A stretch of 64,000 nt of DNA. Origin: Bacteroidales bacterium. Its GTDB lineage: Bacteria > Bacteroidota > Bacteroidia > Bacteroidales > F082. The notes beneath the pieces are model-generated. The model did no database searches, had not been told where the DNA came from, and saw only the letters and a list, made by a program, of their open reading frames with translations. The translations under genes were made by a program, and so were the position numbers. Location: assembly GCA_021647205.1 (NCBI GenBank), contig JAKIVD010000001.1, forward strand, positions 186,001 through 250,000, in the 5' to 3' direction. Each line of letters begins with the position of its first letter. The first letter of the stretch is position 1. This document shows positions 1-8,711 of the stretch, one piece after another.

Positions 1-1623
1 CATGCTCCCCAAACTTTCCACGAAGCCCTGCAACATTACTGGTTTATCCATCTTGGGGTGGTTACCGAAGTCAATCCCTGGGACAGTTTCAATCCGGGCC
101 GGCTCGACCAGCATTTGTATCCTTTTTACAAAAGAGAATTGGAAGCCGGTACTTTGACAGAGGAAAGTGCCAAGGAATTGTTGCAGTCGTTTTGGATCAA
201 ATTCAACAACCACCCGGCCCCGCCGAAAATCGGGGTGACGGCAAAGGAGAGCAGTACTTACACAGATTTCTCACTGATTAATCTGGGCGGCGTAAAAGAA
301 GACGGTTCGGATGCGGTGAACGAACTTACTTTTGTGCTGCTGGATGTCATTGAAGAAATGCGTTTGCTTCAACCCAGTTCGATGATACAGGTGAGCAAAA
401 AGAACCCCGACCGCTTCATCAAACGCACGGCCCGCATCATCAAAACCGGATTTGGGCAGCCCTCGGTTTTTAATACCGATGCCATCATTCAGGAATTGCT
501 GTTCCAGGGAAAAAGCCTGGTAGATGCCCGCAACGGGGGTGCCAGTGGCTGTGTCGAGACCGGGGCTTTTGGCACGGAAAGTTACATCCTGACAGGTTAT
601 TTCAACCTGGTGAAGATTGCCGAACTGACACTGAACAATGGTGTCGACCCCCTTTCCGGAAAACAAATCGGATTACAAACCGGGAAACCGGAAAGTTTTC
701 AATCTTTTGAAGAATTGCTGGTCGCCTTCAAAAAACAACTCACCTATTTTGCCGGCATCAAAATAAAAGGCAGCAACATCATCGACCGGATTTGGGCCGG
801 GAACATTCCGGTTCCATTTCTCTCACTGCTTATCGACGATTGCATCGCCACGGCCAAAGATTACAATGATGGTGGTGCGCGCTACAATACCAGTTACATT
901 CAGGGTGTGGGACTGGGCAGCCTGACCGACATCCTCACTTCCATCAAATACAATGTTTTCGACAAGAAGAAGACAAAAATGAAGGAACTGCTCGAAGCCG
1001 TTCGTAAGAATTTTGAAGGGAAGGACGAAATGCGCAACAATTTATTGAACCAAACCCCCAAATACGGCAACGATGATGATTATGCCGATGAACAGGCCAC
1101 CCGCATTTTCGATATTTTTTACGATGCCGTCAATGGCAGGCCCAACACCAAAGGCGGGCATTTCCGAATTAATCTGTTGCCCACTACTTCGCACATTTAC
1201 TTTGGAAGCATGACCGGTGCAACACCCGATGGCCGCCTGGCGCACAAACCCCTGTCGGAAGGCATTTCACCCTTTCAGGGCGCCGACCGCAAAGGGCCTT
1301 CGGCAGTCATTAAATCAGCGGCCAGGATTGACCATTTGCGTACCGGTGGCACCTTGCTGAACCAAAAATTCAGCCCCGAAATCCTCGAAGACGAAAAAGG
1401 GCTGGATTCCCTGGTACATCTCATCAGGGCTTATTTCAGGATGGATGGCCACCACATCCAGTTCAATGTGGTTACGGCCAAAACCCTTCGCCATGCCAAA
1501 AAGCATCCCGAAGAACACAAAGACCTGATTGTGCGCGTGGCCGGTTACAGCGATTATTTCAACGACCTCGGTGACGAATTGCAGGACGAAATTATCCGCA
1601 GGACAGAGAATACGGCTTTTTAG
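1..1623 (+). CDS. hypD: Glycyl radical enzyme, likely trans-4-hydroxy-L-proline dehydratase (5' end outside window)
   Basis: The frame is open to the first base, so this is the C-terminal 540 codons of a gene starting upstream. It belongs to the pyruvate formate-lyase superfamily. The thiyl cysteine lies in GASGCVETG (Cys codon 550-552, Glu codon 556-558), and the glycyl-radical loop RVAGYSDYF is near the C terminus (Gly codon 1543-1545). One Cys followed by VE, rather than the adjacent Cys pair of true pyruvate formate-lyase, marks the eliminase/dehydratase branch. The partial N-terminal region (HYWFIHLGVVTEVNPWD) resembles hydroxyproline dehydratases, which dehydrate trans-4-hydroxyproline to pyrroline-5-carboxylate. 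The radical SAM activase these enzymes need is not seen in the window and could lie upstream. The superfamily is certain; the substrate is an inference, and glycerol or propanediol dehydratase remain possible. Confidence 0.72.
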   Translation, partial: HAPQTFHEALQHYWFIHLGVVTEVNPWDSFNPGRLDQHLYPFYKRELEAGTLTEESAKELLQSFWIKFNNHPAPPKIGVTAKESSTYTDFSLINLGGVKEDGSDAVNELTFVLLDVIEEMRLLQPSSMIQVSKKNPDRFIKRTARIIKTGFGQPSVFNTDAIIQELLFQGKSLVDARNGGASGCVETGAFGTESYILTGYFNLVKIAELTLNNGVDPLSGKQIGLQTGKPESFQSFEELLVAFKKQLTYFAGIKIKGSNIIDRIWAGNIPVPFLSLLIDDCIATAKDYNDGGARYNTSYIQGVGLGSLTDILTSIKYNVFDKKKTKMKELLEAVRKNFEGKDEMRNNLLNQTPKYGNDDDYADEQATRIFDIFYDAVNGRPNTKGGHFRINLLPTTSHIYFGSMTGATPDGRLAHKPLSEGISPFQGADRKGPSAVIKSAARIDHLRTGGTLLNQKFSPEILEDEKGLDSLVHLIRAYFRMDGHHIQFNVVTAKTLRHAKKHPEEHKDLIVRVAGYSDYFNDLGDELQDEIIRRTENTAF

Positions 1624-1647
1624 AAACCTCAGGCTGTTATTTCGTTA

Positions 1648-1681
1648 AGACCCGCCGGGTCTTTTTTAATCCGGCGGGTCT
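1648..1681 (+). terminator. Hairpin terminator after the glycyl radical enzyme
   Basis: An 11-bp perfect stem (AGACCCGCCGG pairing with CCGGCGGGTCT) encloses a T-rich loop, 27 bases after the stop codon. The 5' arm is itself part of a smaller palindrome followed by six T residues, so either fold could terminate transcription. Confidence 0.6.
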
Positions 1682-1812
1682 GGCCTGTGCATAACATTAC
1701 GTAAAAAACGTAACGTAAAATGCGTAATCCTTTTTAGCAAAAATGCTTTACTTTTATTCTCATTAACAAATTCGTGTTTTCATGCACTTCTGAAAAATGA
1801 AAAAGCCCTGCT

Positions 1813-3147
1813 ATGCTTGAAAAATTCTTTCAACTCAAAGCCAACAACACCCGTATTCAAACCGAAGTATTGGCCGGTATTACCACTTTCATTGCCGGGA
1901 TGTACATCATTATTGTCAACCCGGCCATTCTGGTTGATGCCGGCATTCCATACAGTGCCAGCCTGACGGCGACAGTTGTTTTGAGTGCGCTGACGACCAT
2001 TGGCATGGGCCTTTATGCCAAAAACCCCATCCTGATGGCGCCGGGAATGGGCATCAATGCCTATTTTACCTACACCGTGGTTCAGGTCATGGGGGTTGAT
2101 CCCCACATTGCTTTGGGTGCTATTTTCTGGTCGGGCATCGTTTTTATTTTGTTGTCGGTTTTTAACATCCGAACCCATATTATCCAGGCCATCCCCAAAA
2201 CCATCCGGATAGCCGGGGCTGTCGGCATTGGCTTGTTTATCGCGCTCATTGGTTTGGTGAATTCGGGTTTCATTGTTGCAAAGGCTCCCCTGACCGGCGT
2301 GGGTGAAATCAATGCCATGACAGCAACATTCTTGCTGGGACTGCTCATTAGCATTGTGTTGCTGGTGAAGAAATCCAAAGGGGCATTTATTATTGGAATT
2401 GTCATTACCACGCTTTTGGCCTGGCCCATTGGCCGTTGGTACGGCGATGCTTCGGCGGTAAACCACGGTCTAAAAACACTGATTAACTGGGACGGTTTTT
2501 ATGCAGCGCCCGATTTCAGTTGGTTTTTTAAAATGGAAATATTGAAGGCATTGAAATACACCTACATACCGGTAATATTTACCCTTTTGTTTGTGGATAT
2601 GTTCGACAGCATCACAACCTTTGTGGGTGTGGCCGAAGCGGGAAACCTGAAAGATAATAATGGCGATCCGAGAAACATCAAACAGTCGATGATTGTGGAC
2701 GGCTTTGCTACTTTTTTGGGAAGTATTTTCGGGACAAGTCCCGGTACGGCTTACATTGAGTCGGCAGCCGGTATTCACGAGGGCGGACGTACCGGGTTGA
2801 CAGCAGTTGTTGCAGGTTTGCTTTTTCTTCCATTCATGTTTTTCTCTCCCCTGGCTGAGTTGGTACCTTCCATTGCCACTGCCCCGGTTTTGGTTTTGGT
2901 GGGTGTTTTTATGGCCGGCCCGCTCAATAAAATCCAATGGCAAAACCTCGAAGAGGCCATTCCCGCTTTCCTGACTATTGTGCTGATTCCTTTAACTTAT
3001 TCACTTACACAGGGTTTGGTTTATGGTTTGTTGAGTTACACTTTAATCAAGCTGGTCAGGGGCAAAGCAAACGAAATTCCCGTTGGCCTGTACTTCATCG
3101 ATATTTCTGCTCTGTTGATGCTGGGGGTTGAATACGGGATAATTTGA
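1813..3147 (+). CDS. NCS2-family purine permease (AzgA/PbuG type)
   Basis: A 444-residue polytopic inner-membrane transporter of the nucleobase-cation symporter 2 family, AzgA-like branch, which takes up adenine, guanine or hypoxanthine with protons. Family signatures are visible: PGMGINAYF at residues 77-85, FVDMFDS at 260-266, and the conserved block GTSPGTAYIESAAG at 307-320 followed by IHEGGRTGL. Length and hydrophobic pattern fit the usual 12-14 membrane segments. It stands alone between two hairpins and so is probably monocistronic. The exact purine cannot be read from the sequence. Confidence 0.9.
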   Translation: MLEKFFQLKANNTRIQTEVLAGITTFIAGMYIIIVNPAILVDAGIPYSASLTATVVLSALTTIGMGLYAKNPILMAPGMGINAYFTYTVVQVMGVDPHIALGAIFWSGIVFILLSVFNIRTHIIQAIPKTIRIAGAVGIGLFIALIGLVNSGFIVAKAPLTGVGEINAMTATFLLGLLISIVLLVKKSKGAFIIGIVITTLLAWPIGRWYGDASAVNHGLKTLINWDGFYAAPDFSWFFKMEILKALKYTYIPVIFTLLFVDMFDSITTFVGVAEAGNLKDNNGDPRNIKQSMIVDGFATFLGSIFGTSPGTAYIESAAGIHEGGRTGLTAVVAGLLFLPFMFFSPLAELVPSIATAPVLVLVGVFMAGPLNKIQWQNLEEAIPAFLTIVLIPLTYSLTQGLVYGLLSYTLIKLVRGKANEIPVGLYFIDISALLMLGVEYGII

Positions 3148-3155
3148 CAAACTGT

Positions 3156-3214
3156 AAACCCGCTGAGTGGTCCCGCATCCACCCATCAGGTCAGCGCAGG
3201 CTCTCAGCGGGTTT
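3156..3214 (+). terminator. Terminator after the purine permease
   Basis: Twelve-base arms AAACCCGCTGAG (3156-3167) and CTCAGCGGGTTT (3203-3214) are perfectly complementary, and the 3' arm runs into a T tract. The loop of about 35 bases is long for an intrinsic terminator. Confidence 0.6.
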
Positions 3215-3220
3215 TTTTCA

Positions 3221-3231
3221 ACCCGGCGGGT
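3221..3231. repeat. Short GC-rich palindrome, inverse copy of one at 1650-1660
   Basis: ACCCGGCGGGT here is the reverse complement of ACCCGCCGGGT at 1650-1660; a one-mismatch copy is at 1669-1679. These bracket the permease gene and look like small REP-type palindromes. Confidence 0.45.
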
Positions 3232-3325
3232 CATAAGGAAATTCCCGGTCATTTCACGATGCTTCATTTTCCAATATTGGCACTAAACAACGCTTCCAGG
3301 TCCTTTGGACGCTGGAAGGTTGTTT

Positions 3326-4966
3326 TTATATCCCCTGCTTATTATTCGTATACTTTGTAATTAATGTTATCCGCAAATCCTGAAACATTTTTAAAACCGC
3401 ATTTTGCCGCTCGATGGTCAGGTCGGTAATGTACTTTTTGGCTTTTTTCGGACTTTTTTTGTAGAGGTCGGTAAAAGTTTTGTCCACTTCTTTTTGCTCA
3501 TCGAAGAAGGATTGTTCCATCGGATCACGAACAGCATGCAAATCTTTCACGGCATCCTGCCAGCGGAGGTAGAGCAGGTTGTCCACGAAGTCAACGGCCC
3601 AGCGCATGGAGTTTTCGTCGAACTTATTTTTGTCGTAGGTTTTGTAACATTCCGCCACATCGGTAATGCCGGCGTACATGGGTACGTAGGCGCTGGTAAA
3701 TGCATTGTCCACATAAAACCAGTAGATGCCGGCTACTTCACGGGGCAGGCCTTCGCGTAACTGGGCAATCATGCCGTACTCGCCACGGGCACGGGCCACA
3801 TTGCGGCGCCGGTTGATTTTAAGGAGTTTTCGTAATTCTTCAGTAGGGAAGGGTGTGGCCAGGGCAGAGCGAACCATTTGGCCTTCCTTATTCGGGAAAT
3901 ACCAGCCGGGGGCATTTTCCTTGTCGTAAATGGTTCCCGAAAAGGTGGAACGCTGGTAGGCCATCACATCCTGCACCGAGATTTTCTTCACGGGTTTTAC
4001 GCTGAAAGGATAAATGGACAGGGGTTCCACAAACTGCGTATATTGGTCATCGCCTTTGAAAGGGTCCGTTGTCCAGCGGTTGGGCAGGTTGGGCAAATCA
4101 GGAGAAAACGTAGCAAAAAACAGCCAAAAGCGGCTGGTGGCCCACTCACGGGGAACGGGCGCATAAACATCCTGCCAGATAAATGCTTTGCCACTTTCGG
4201 GATCAAACCAACCCCGTTCAATGGCTTCGCTTTTGTAATTAACGGAGGCCCTGAAATTTTCGGTATCATTGATGTCAATTTGCTTGATGATGCTCCAGTT
4301 GGGAATCATGGTAACCTCATCGTCGGGCAGGCGTTGTGCCGCCCAGATGGCACCGGGTTTGCCACTTTCGGGAGTCCAATCGTTGCCAACAGCAAATATT
4401 TCCAGCACCCACACCTCTTTGGTGTCGGCCAAAACCAGGGTTTCCGATTCGCCCACACAGGATGGCCGGAAACCATATTTTTCCATCAAAGCAGTGATGA
4501 GTTTCAAGGCCTCGCGGGCTGTTTTAGTACGCTGCAAGGCCAGAGCCTGGGCTTGCTCGACGGTCATGATTTGCTTGCAGATTTCCATATCGAGTTTCAG
4601 CTCATCGCGCATGCTGGTGGTGCTTTCGCCGATGGTGAGTTGCCACTCGTTCATTTGCGGATAGGCCGACTGGAAATAGCTGTAAGTTTCGCTCACTTGT
4701 GGAATCATCCCGAGCGTATCACCATAATCGCCCAAAGGCCTGCCCAGGTCAACCATGCCCCAGTAAACGGGCGTCATCGCCCCTTTGGCAAAATTTTGTC
4801 CGGGCATCACATGCACGCGGCAATCGGGGCCGGCATCGGTATGTGAAACGATAATGGAGCCATCGGCAGTGGCATTTTTTCCGGCGATGATTACCGTGCA
4901 GGCGTAGCTGTTAAAACTGTATGCATTAATCAATACAACAAAGAAAAAGAGGAGAATTTTTTTCAT
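3326..4966 (-). CDS. C69-family dipeptidase (Ntn hydrolase), exported
   Basis: Peptidase family C69/U34, N-terminal nucleophile hydrolases that cleave dipeptides. The start at 4966 is preferred because it begins directly with a signal peptide (MKKILLFFFVVLINAYSF) that ends just before Cys23. Cleavage there would expose the catalytic N-terminal cysteine of CTVIIAGKNATADGS, which is how this family is activated. The reading frame extends eight codons further upstream, but that would put charged residues ahead of the signal. The protein is 546 residues, within the family range, with the usual GMxxFG-less Bacteroidota body and a helical C terminus. It is likely periplasmic or outer-membrane associated. 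No operon partner is visible. Confidence 0.85.
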   Translation of the reverse strand: MKKILLFFFVVLINAYSFNSYACTVIIAGKNATADGSIIVSHTDAGPDCRVHVMPGQNFAKGAMTPVYWGMVDLGRPLGDYGDTLGMIPQVSETYSYFQSAYPQMNEWQLTIGESTTSMRDELKLDMEICKQIMTVEQAQALALQRTKTAREALKLITALMEKYGFRPSCVGESETLVLADTKEVWVLEIFAVGNDWTPESGKPGAIWAAQRLPDDEVTMIPNWSIIKQIDINDTENFRASVNYKSEAIERGWFDPESGKAFIWQDVYAPVPREWATSRFWLFFATFSPDLPNLPNRWTTDPFKGDDQYTQFVEPLSIYPFSVKPVKKISVQDVMAYQRSTFSGTIYDKENAPGWYFPNKEGQMVRSALATPFPTEELRKLLKINRRRNVARARGEYGMIAQLREGLPREVAGIYWFYVDNAFTSAYVPMYAGITDVAECYKTYDKNKFDENSMRWAVDFVDNLLYLRWQDAVKDLHAVRDPMEQSFFDEQKEVDKTFTDLYKKSPKKAKKYITDLTIERQNAVLKMFQDLRITLITKYTNNKQGI

Positions 4967-5134
4967 GATTCTTATTTTGAGGGTTTGCAAAAACGGATTG
5001 GTAAATTTAAAAATCTTTACAAGTCATCAGGGAAATATTTTCTGTTGACATATCAATCGGAAATAGAATTCGCTATTCACCGACCAGTCTCCTGCTTTCA
5101 CCGATTTGTCGTTTCCCACCTCAGCCCACCCCAT

Positions 5135-5142
5135 TACATTTG
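5135..5142 (+). promoter_or_regulatory. Bacteroidota -7 element TACATTTG
   Basis: TACATTTG matches the TAnnTTTG consensus. A TTTC at 5112-5115 lies 19 bases upstream as a weak -33 element. It sits 25 bases before the ATG at 5168 and supports that start over a longer upstream frame. Confidence 0.55.
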
Positions 5143-5167
5143 CCGCATAAAACAAAAAAACATCACA

Positions 5168-5581
5168 ATGGAAACCAAAAACACCAACCATAAAAGCACT
5201 GCCGGAATTATCCTGTTGGTCATCGGACTTGCTTTATTATTCAACAATTTCGACTGGATTCAGTTTCCGGTTAAACATTACATCTTTTCATGGAAAACCC
5301 TTTTGATCGGGATAGGAATTATCCTGATTGCTGCACGGGAGAAATATGTCGGTGGCGCCTTCATGATCGGCCTCGGACTTATTTTCTGGTCTCCCGAAAT
5401 CTTTAATTACCAATTTACATTGCATCAGATTTTCTGGCCTGCATTGCTGATTGTTTTCGGAAGCGTGTTGTTACTAAAAACCTTTGTCCCTTGCGACAGG
5501 GATCGTTTCAGAAGGAACAGGCATAAGGCCTGCGAAGCAGAAGTGGTCAGTTTTTCGGAGGTAAAGGAAGATAAAAAATAA
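5168..5581 (+). CDS. Small membrane protein with LiaF/DUF5668-like transmembrane region
   Basis: A 137-residue protein with about four hydrophobic segments separated by very short loops (for example GIILLVIGLALLFNN and LLIGIGIILIAAREK), followed by a charged, cysteine-containing tail. Glycine-rich paired helices with FW and NF residues are characteristic of the LiaI/LiaF-like transmembrane domain found in small Bacteroidota membrane proteins, often associated with envelope-stress regulation. The start at 5168 is chosen because a -7 promoter element lies just upstream at 5135-5142, inside what would otherwise be a longer frame. The molecular function is unknown. Confidence 0.65.
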   Translation: METKNTNHKSTAGIILLVIGLALLFNNFDWIQFPVKHYIFSWKTLLIGIGIILIAAREKYVGGAFMIGLGLIFWSPEIFNYQFTLHQIFWPALLIVFGSVLLLKTFVPCDRDRFRRNRHKACEAEVVSFSEVKEDKK

Positions 5582-5654
5582 TTCCTGAAAAGGGGCCAAG
5601 GTCGTGCGGAGCTGGTTCGTTCCCGGTAAATTACGGTTTATTGATCAAGCTCAG

Positions 5655-5684
5655 CAGTTTGTTACCAGCCAAAAGACACAGCCT
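5655..5684. repeat. Dispersed intergenic repeat, copy 1
   Basis: The 30 bases starting CAGTTTGTTACCAGCCAAAA match 10850-10879 with three differences. Both copies lie in non-coding gaps. Confidence 0.5.
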
Positions 5685-5908
5685 TTTCCCTCACATACAT
5701 GCCCACTGCTCCTCCCCCCTTGTTTCAGGTTTCGGGTTGTAAGCTGAAACATTCCATCCATTAATCGGCAAAGCCTAAGCCGGACAAGCCATAAAAGTTT
5801 AAGCGCAGGAGCTACTGGTACAGCACCGCTGAAATTGTCAAACCTGATGCCTGCATACTTTCTCCGTCCGAATTTCGTTAATGCGACAGCAACAGCACTA
5901 TTATTTTA

Positions 5909-5916
5909 TACTTTTG
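5909..5916 (+). promoter_or_regulatory. -7 element TACTTTTG that decides the start of the next gene
   Basis: This is a perfect TAnnTTTG match. Transcription would start near 5923, only about 11 bases before the GTG at 5934 and downstream of the in-frame ATG at 5835, which therefore cannot be the start from this promoter. Confidence 0.65.
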
Positions 5917-5933
5917 CACCAAAAGCGAAAAAC

Positions 5934-6677
5934 GTGACCGATAGTTTAGTAATTATCCCCACTTACAACGAAAAAGAGAACATCGAAAAAATCATCAGAA
6001 CGGTGTTTCAACTTAAGAAATCCTTCGATGTTTTGATTGTTGAAGACAACAGCCCTGACGGAACAGCCGACATTGTAAAGAGGCTGATAAAAGAATTTCC
6101 CGACCGCCTTTTTATTCACGAAAGAAAAGGGAAACTGGGACTGGGAACTGCCTATATCGCTGGTTTTAAATGGGCGCTGGAAAGGACTTACGGCTTCATC
6201 ACCGAAATGGATGCAGACTTTTCGCACAACCCCAACGACCTGGAGCGCCTCTACCATGCCACGGCCGTCGAAGGTGCCGATGCAGCAGTGGGCTCAAGGT
6301 ACATCAAAGGGGTAAATGTAGTCAACTGGCCCATGGGCAGGGTGCTCATGTCGTACTTTGCCTCTTCTTATGTACGCCTGGTTACCCGCATGCAGATAAT
6401 GGATACTACTGCCGGTTTTGTTTGCTGGACGAGAAAAGTGCTCGAAACCATCGACCTCGATAAAATCAAATTCGTGGGCTATGCTTTTCAAATCGAGATG
6501 AAGTATACTGCCGTCAAGCTTGGCTTTCATGTTGCCGAGGTCCCCATTATTTTTACCGACCGGACAGAAGGCACTTCCAAAATGAACAAGAGTATTTTCC
6601 GTGAAGCCATCTTTGGCGTAATGCAATTAAGGCTTCGGGGGATGATGGGGAAAATAAAACCCGTAAAATCATTGTAA
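5934..6677 (+). CDS. Polyprenol monophosphomannose synthase (DPM1-like GT2)
   Basis: A family 2 glycosyltransferase of 247 residues that transfers mannose (or another hexose) from a nucleotide sugar to polyprenyl phosphate on the cytoplasmic face of the membrane. The GT-A signatures are visible: IIPTYNEKENI at residues 7-17, VEDNSPDGT at 36-44 and the metal-binding DAD at 93-95 in EMDADFSHNP. The GTG start at 5934 places the family's usual N terminus (TDSLVIIPTYNE) directly at the beginning, and the promoter at 5909 requires it. The protein lacks the C-terminal membrane region of longer DPM/GtrB proteins. Dihydroorotase follows two bases after the stop codon, so the two are co-transcribed, an arrangement common in Bacteroidota. 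Confidence 0.86.
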   Translation: MTDSLVIIPTYNEKENIEKIIRTVFQLKKSFDVLIVEDNSPDGTADIVKRLIKEFPDRLFIHERKGKLGLGTAYIAGFKWALERTYGFITEMDADFSHNPNDLERLYHATAVEGADAAVGSRYIKGVNVVNWPMGRVLMSYFASSYVRLVTRMQIMDTTAGFVCWTRKVLETIDLDKIKFVGYAFQIEMKYTAVKLGFHVAEVPIIFTDRTEGTSKMNKSIFREAIFGVMQLRLRGMMGKIKPVKSL

Positions 6678-6679
6678 TC

Positions 6680-8050
6680 ATGGCATCTTCTCCGGGAAAG
6701 TTGGTGATCAAAGGCGCCTTAATCGTCAACGAAGGCCAAATCTTCAAAGGGGACGTTTTTGTGGAAGGACAAATTATTTCCGGGGTTGTTCCTTCCGGCA
6801 GCACGGAAAGTCGAATGAACCAAAGCGGTTACGAAACCATCCCCGCCGAAGGGCTGTACCTCCTCCCCGGGGTGATTGATGATCAGGTTCATTTTCGCGA
6901 ACCCGGACTGACTTACAAAGGCGATATTTATTCCGGGAGCCGTGCGGCAGTGGCAGGGGGCATCACCAGTTTTATGGAAATGCCGAACACCAACCCACCG
7001 GCACTTACCCAGGAACTACTGGAAGAAAAATACCAGCTCGCCTCCCAAAAGTCGCTGGCAAACTATTCCTTTTATATGGGTGCCTCCAACAACAACCTGG
7101 AAGAATTGTTGAAAACTGATCCGGCAAGTGTTTGTGGTATCAAAGTTTTTATGGGATCGTCCACCGGAAACATGCTGGTTGACGACGAACAGGTTTTAGA
7201 AGATATTTTTGCCAACGCACCTGCTTTGGTTGCGGTACATTGCGAAGATGAAGAAACAGTACAGGCCAACAACCGCGCATTTCTTGAAAAATATGGCGAA
7301 CAGGCACCAGTAACAATCCATCCGTTAATCCGTTCGGAAGATGCCTGTTATTTGTCTTCGTCCAGGGCTGTGAAACTGGCGAAAAAGCACAATACGCGCT
7401 TGCATGTTTTGCATTTGTCAACAGCCCGCGAAATGGAGTTGTTCGACAATACCCTCCCTTTGGCAGAGAAAAGAATTACGGCAGAAGTTTGTGTTCACCA
7501 CCTTTGGTTTTCAGATGCAGATTATCCGCAAAAGGGAAACCTCATCAAGTGGAACCCTGCGATAAAAACGCTGCATGACAGGAATGCCCTTCGCGAAGCA
7601 CTGCTCAATGACCGCATTGATGTTGTTGCCACCGACCACGCACCCCACACAATGGAGGAAAAAGAGCGTTCCTATTTTCGGGCACCTTCCGGGGGGCCGA
7701 TGGTCCAGCACTCGTTGCCTGCCATGCTCGAACTTTCAAAAGAAGGAATCATCCCACTGGAAAAAGTAGTCGGGAAAATGTGCCACAACCCCGCCATTTT
7801 GTTCCGGGTCCGAAAACGGGGCTTCATCCGCAAAGGCTTTTTTGCCGACCTGGTATTGGTGGACCTGAATGATTCGGTGGAAGTTAAAAAAGACAACATA
7901 TTGTACAAATGCGGATGGTCGCCCATGCAAGGCCTGACCTTTCATTCACGTGTAAAGCAAACTTTTGTGAACGGCCATCTGGTCTTTAACAACGGAATAT
8001 TTGATGAAAGTAAAAAAGGCAGGCGCTTACTGTTTGACCGTTGGAAATAA
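6680..8050 (+). CDS. pyrC: Dihydroorotase
   Basis: Dihydroorotase converts carbamoyl-aspartate to dihydroorotate in pyrimidine synthesis. The 456-residue amidohydrolase has the metal-site block DDQVHFREPG (residues 67-76), a lysine in GIKVFMGSSTGN that is the likely carboxylated metal bridge, and the late metal-site motif ATDHAPHT. The first metal histidine of the usual DxHxH signature is replaced by Gln69; from memory this variant is common in Bacteroidota dihydroorotases, but it should change metal binding. It starts two bases after the mannosyltransferase and is translationally linked to it. The alternative, allantoinase, is less likely given the overall sequence. Confidence 0.9.
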   Translation: MASSPGKLVIKGALIVNEGQIFKGDVFVEGQIISGVVPSGSTESRMNQSGYETIPAEGLYLLPGVIDDQVHFREPGLTYKGDIYSGSRAAVAGGITSFMEMPNTNPPALTQELLEEKYQLASQKSLANYSFYMGASNNNLEELLKTDPASVCGIKVFMGSSTGNMLVDDEQVLEDIFANAPALVAVHCEDEETVQANNRAFLEKYGEQAPVTIHPLIRSEDACYLSSSRAVKLAKKHNTRLHVLHLSTAREMELFDNTLPLAEKRITAEVCVHHLWFSDADYPQKGNLIKWNPAIKTLHDRNALREALLNDRIDVVATDHAPHTMEEKERSYFRAPSGGPMVQHSLPAMLELSKEGIIPLEKVVGKMCHNPAILFRVRKRGFIRKGFFADLVLVDLNDSVEVKKDNILYKCGWSPMQGLTFHSRVKQTFVNGHLVFNNGIFDESKKGRRLLFDRWK

Positions 8051-8123
8051 TGGCAAACCCGCATTTTAATGCCCGTAACTTGTTAATGACAGAACCGATA
8101 TAAATTTTAAATTGAAGATAGAA

Positions 8124-8594
8124 ATGAGAAAGATTGTTTTTGCAACCATGATTGCCGTACTGTTTACGGCCTGCAACACTGAGGGGGGAAAAAGCCCGCA
8201 AAAAGAGACCAGCGTACTCGGGGATAACGAAGTGGTAATGTCAACTTTTGCCAACGGGGTGGCCCAGGTTACCTGGGAATATGGCAATGTCGACGGAAAA
8301 AGGGTCCCGGTTTACCAAAGGGAATACAACGAAGACGGAACACTGTTTAAAGAAGGCCCCCTGAAAAACCAGCGGCGGGACGGCGCCTGGAAATCCTATT
8401 ACCGTGACGGTACTTTATGGAGCGAGCGCATTTATAAAAATGGTTTGGTAAATGGAAAGACGGTTACTTATTTCTCCAACGGAAAGAAGCGCTACGAAGG
8501 ATATTTCACGAATTCATCCAAAAGCGGTACCTGGAAATTCTGGAACGAAGAAGGCGAATTTGTCAAAGAAGTGGACATGGATAAAAAGGAATAA
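8124..8594 (+). CDS. MORN/YwqK-type repeat lipoprotein
   Basis: A 156-residue exported lipoprotein. The start at 8124 gives a short signal with lipobox LFTAC (Cys17); a TTG four codons upstream is possible but adds nothing. The mature part contains repeated toxin-antitoxin YwqK / MORN-like units, each reading roughly dGxW-x-Y-y-xG-x-L-x-G (RRDGAWKSYYRDGTL, YKNGLVNGKTVTYF, SGTWKFWNEEGE). In this family such units form a repetitive beta-hairpin stack. YwqK was named as an antitoxin in Bacillus, but lipid-anchored Bacteroidota relatives have no known toxin partner, and none is seen here. The function is unknown. Confidence 0.75.
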   Translation: MRKIVFATMIAVLFTACNTEGGKSPQKETSVLGDNEVVMSTFANGVAQVTWEYGNVDGKRVPVYQREYNEDGTLFKEGPLKNQRRDGAWKSYYRDGTLWSERIYKNGLVNGKTVTYFSNGKKRYEGYFTNSSKSGTWKFWNEEGEFVKEVDMDKKE

Positions 8595-8711
8595 CCCCCA
8601 GGGGGGTTTGAAGACAACCATTACTGCTATCAGAGGGGATTCCTGGCTGCGACAACTGTTTTTCAGGAAGCAAATGTTCCTTGCCCAATGAAACTAAAAT
8701 AACTTGATACC

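Larger units (their letters stand above)
5582..5933. other. Intergenic region with promoter and dispersed repeat
   Basis: No gene is seen. It contains one copy of a 30-bp intergenic repeat (5655-5684) and a -7 promoter element (5909-5916) for the following glycosyltransferase. An open frame runs in from 5835, but its first 33 codons overlap the promoter and show no similarity to the family. Confidence 0.6.

Noticed and set aside
1780-2466. 228-codon minus-strand frame opposite the purine permease
   Set aside because: Composition (many Asn, Gln, His) is that of a reversed membrane protein; no motif.
3878-4846. 322-codon plus-strand open frame opposite the C69 dipeptidase
   Set aside because: It mirrors the dipeptidase codons throughout and shows no domain or promoter.
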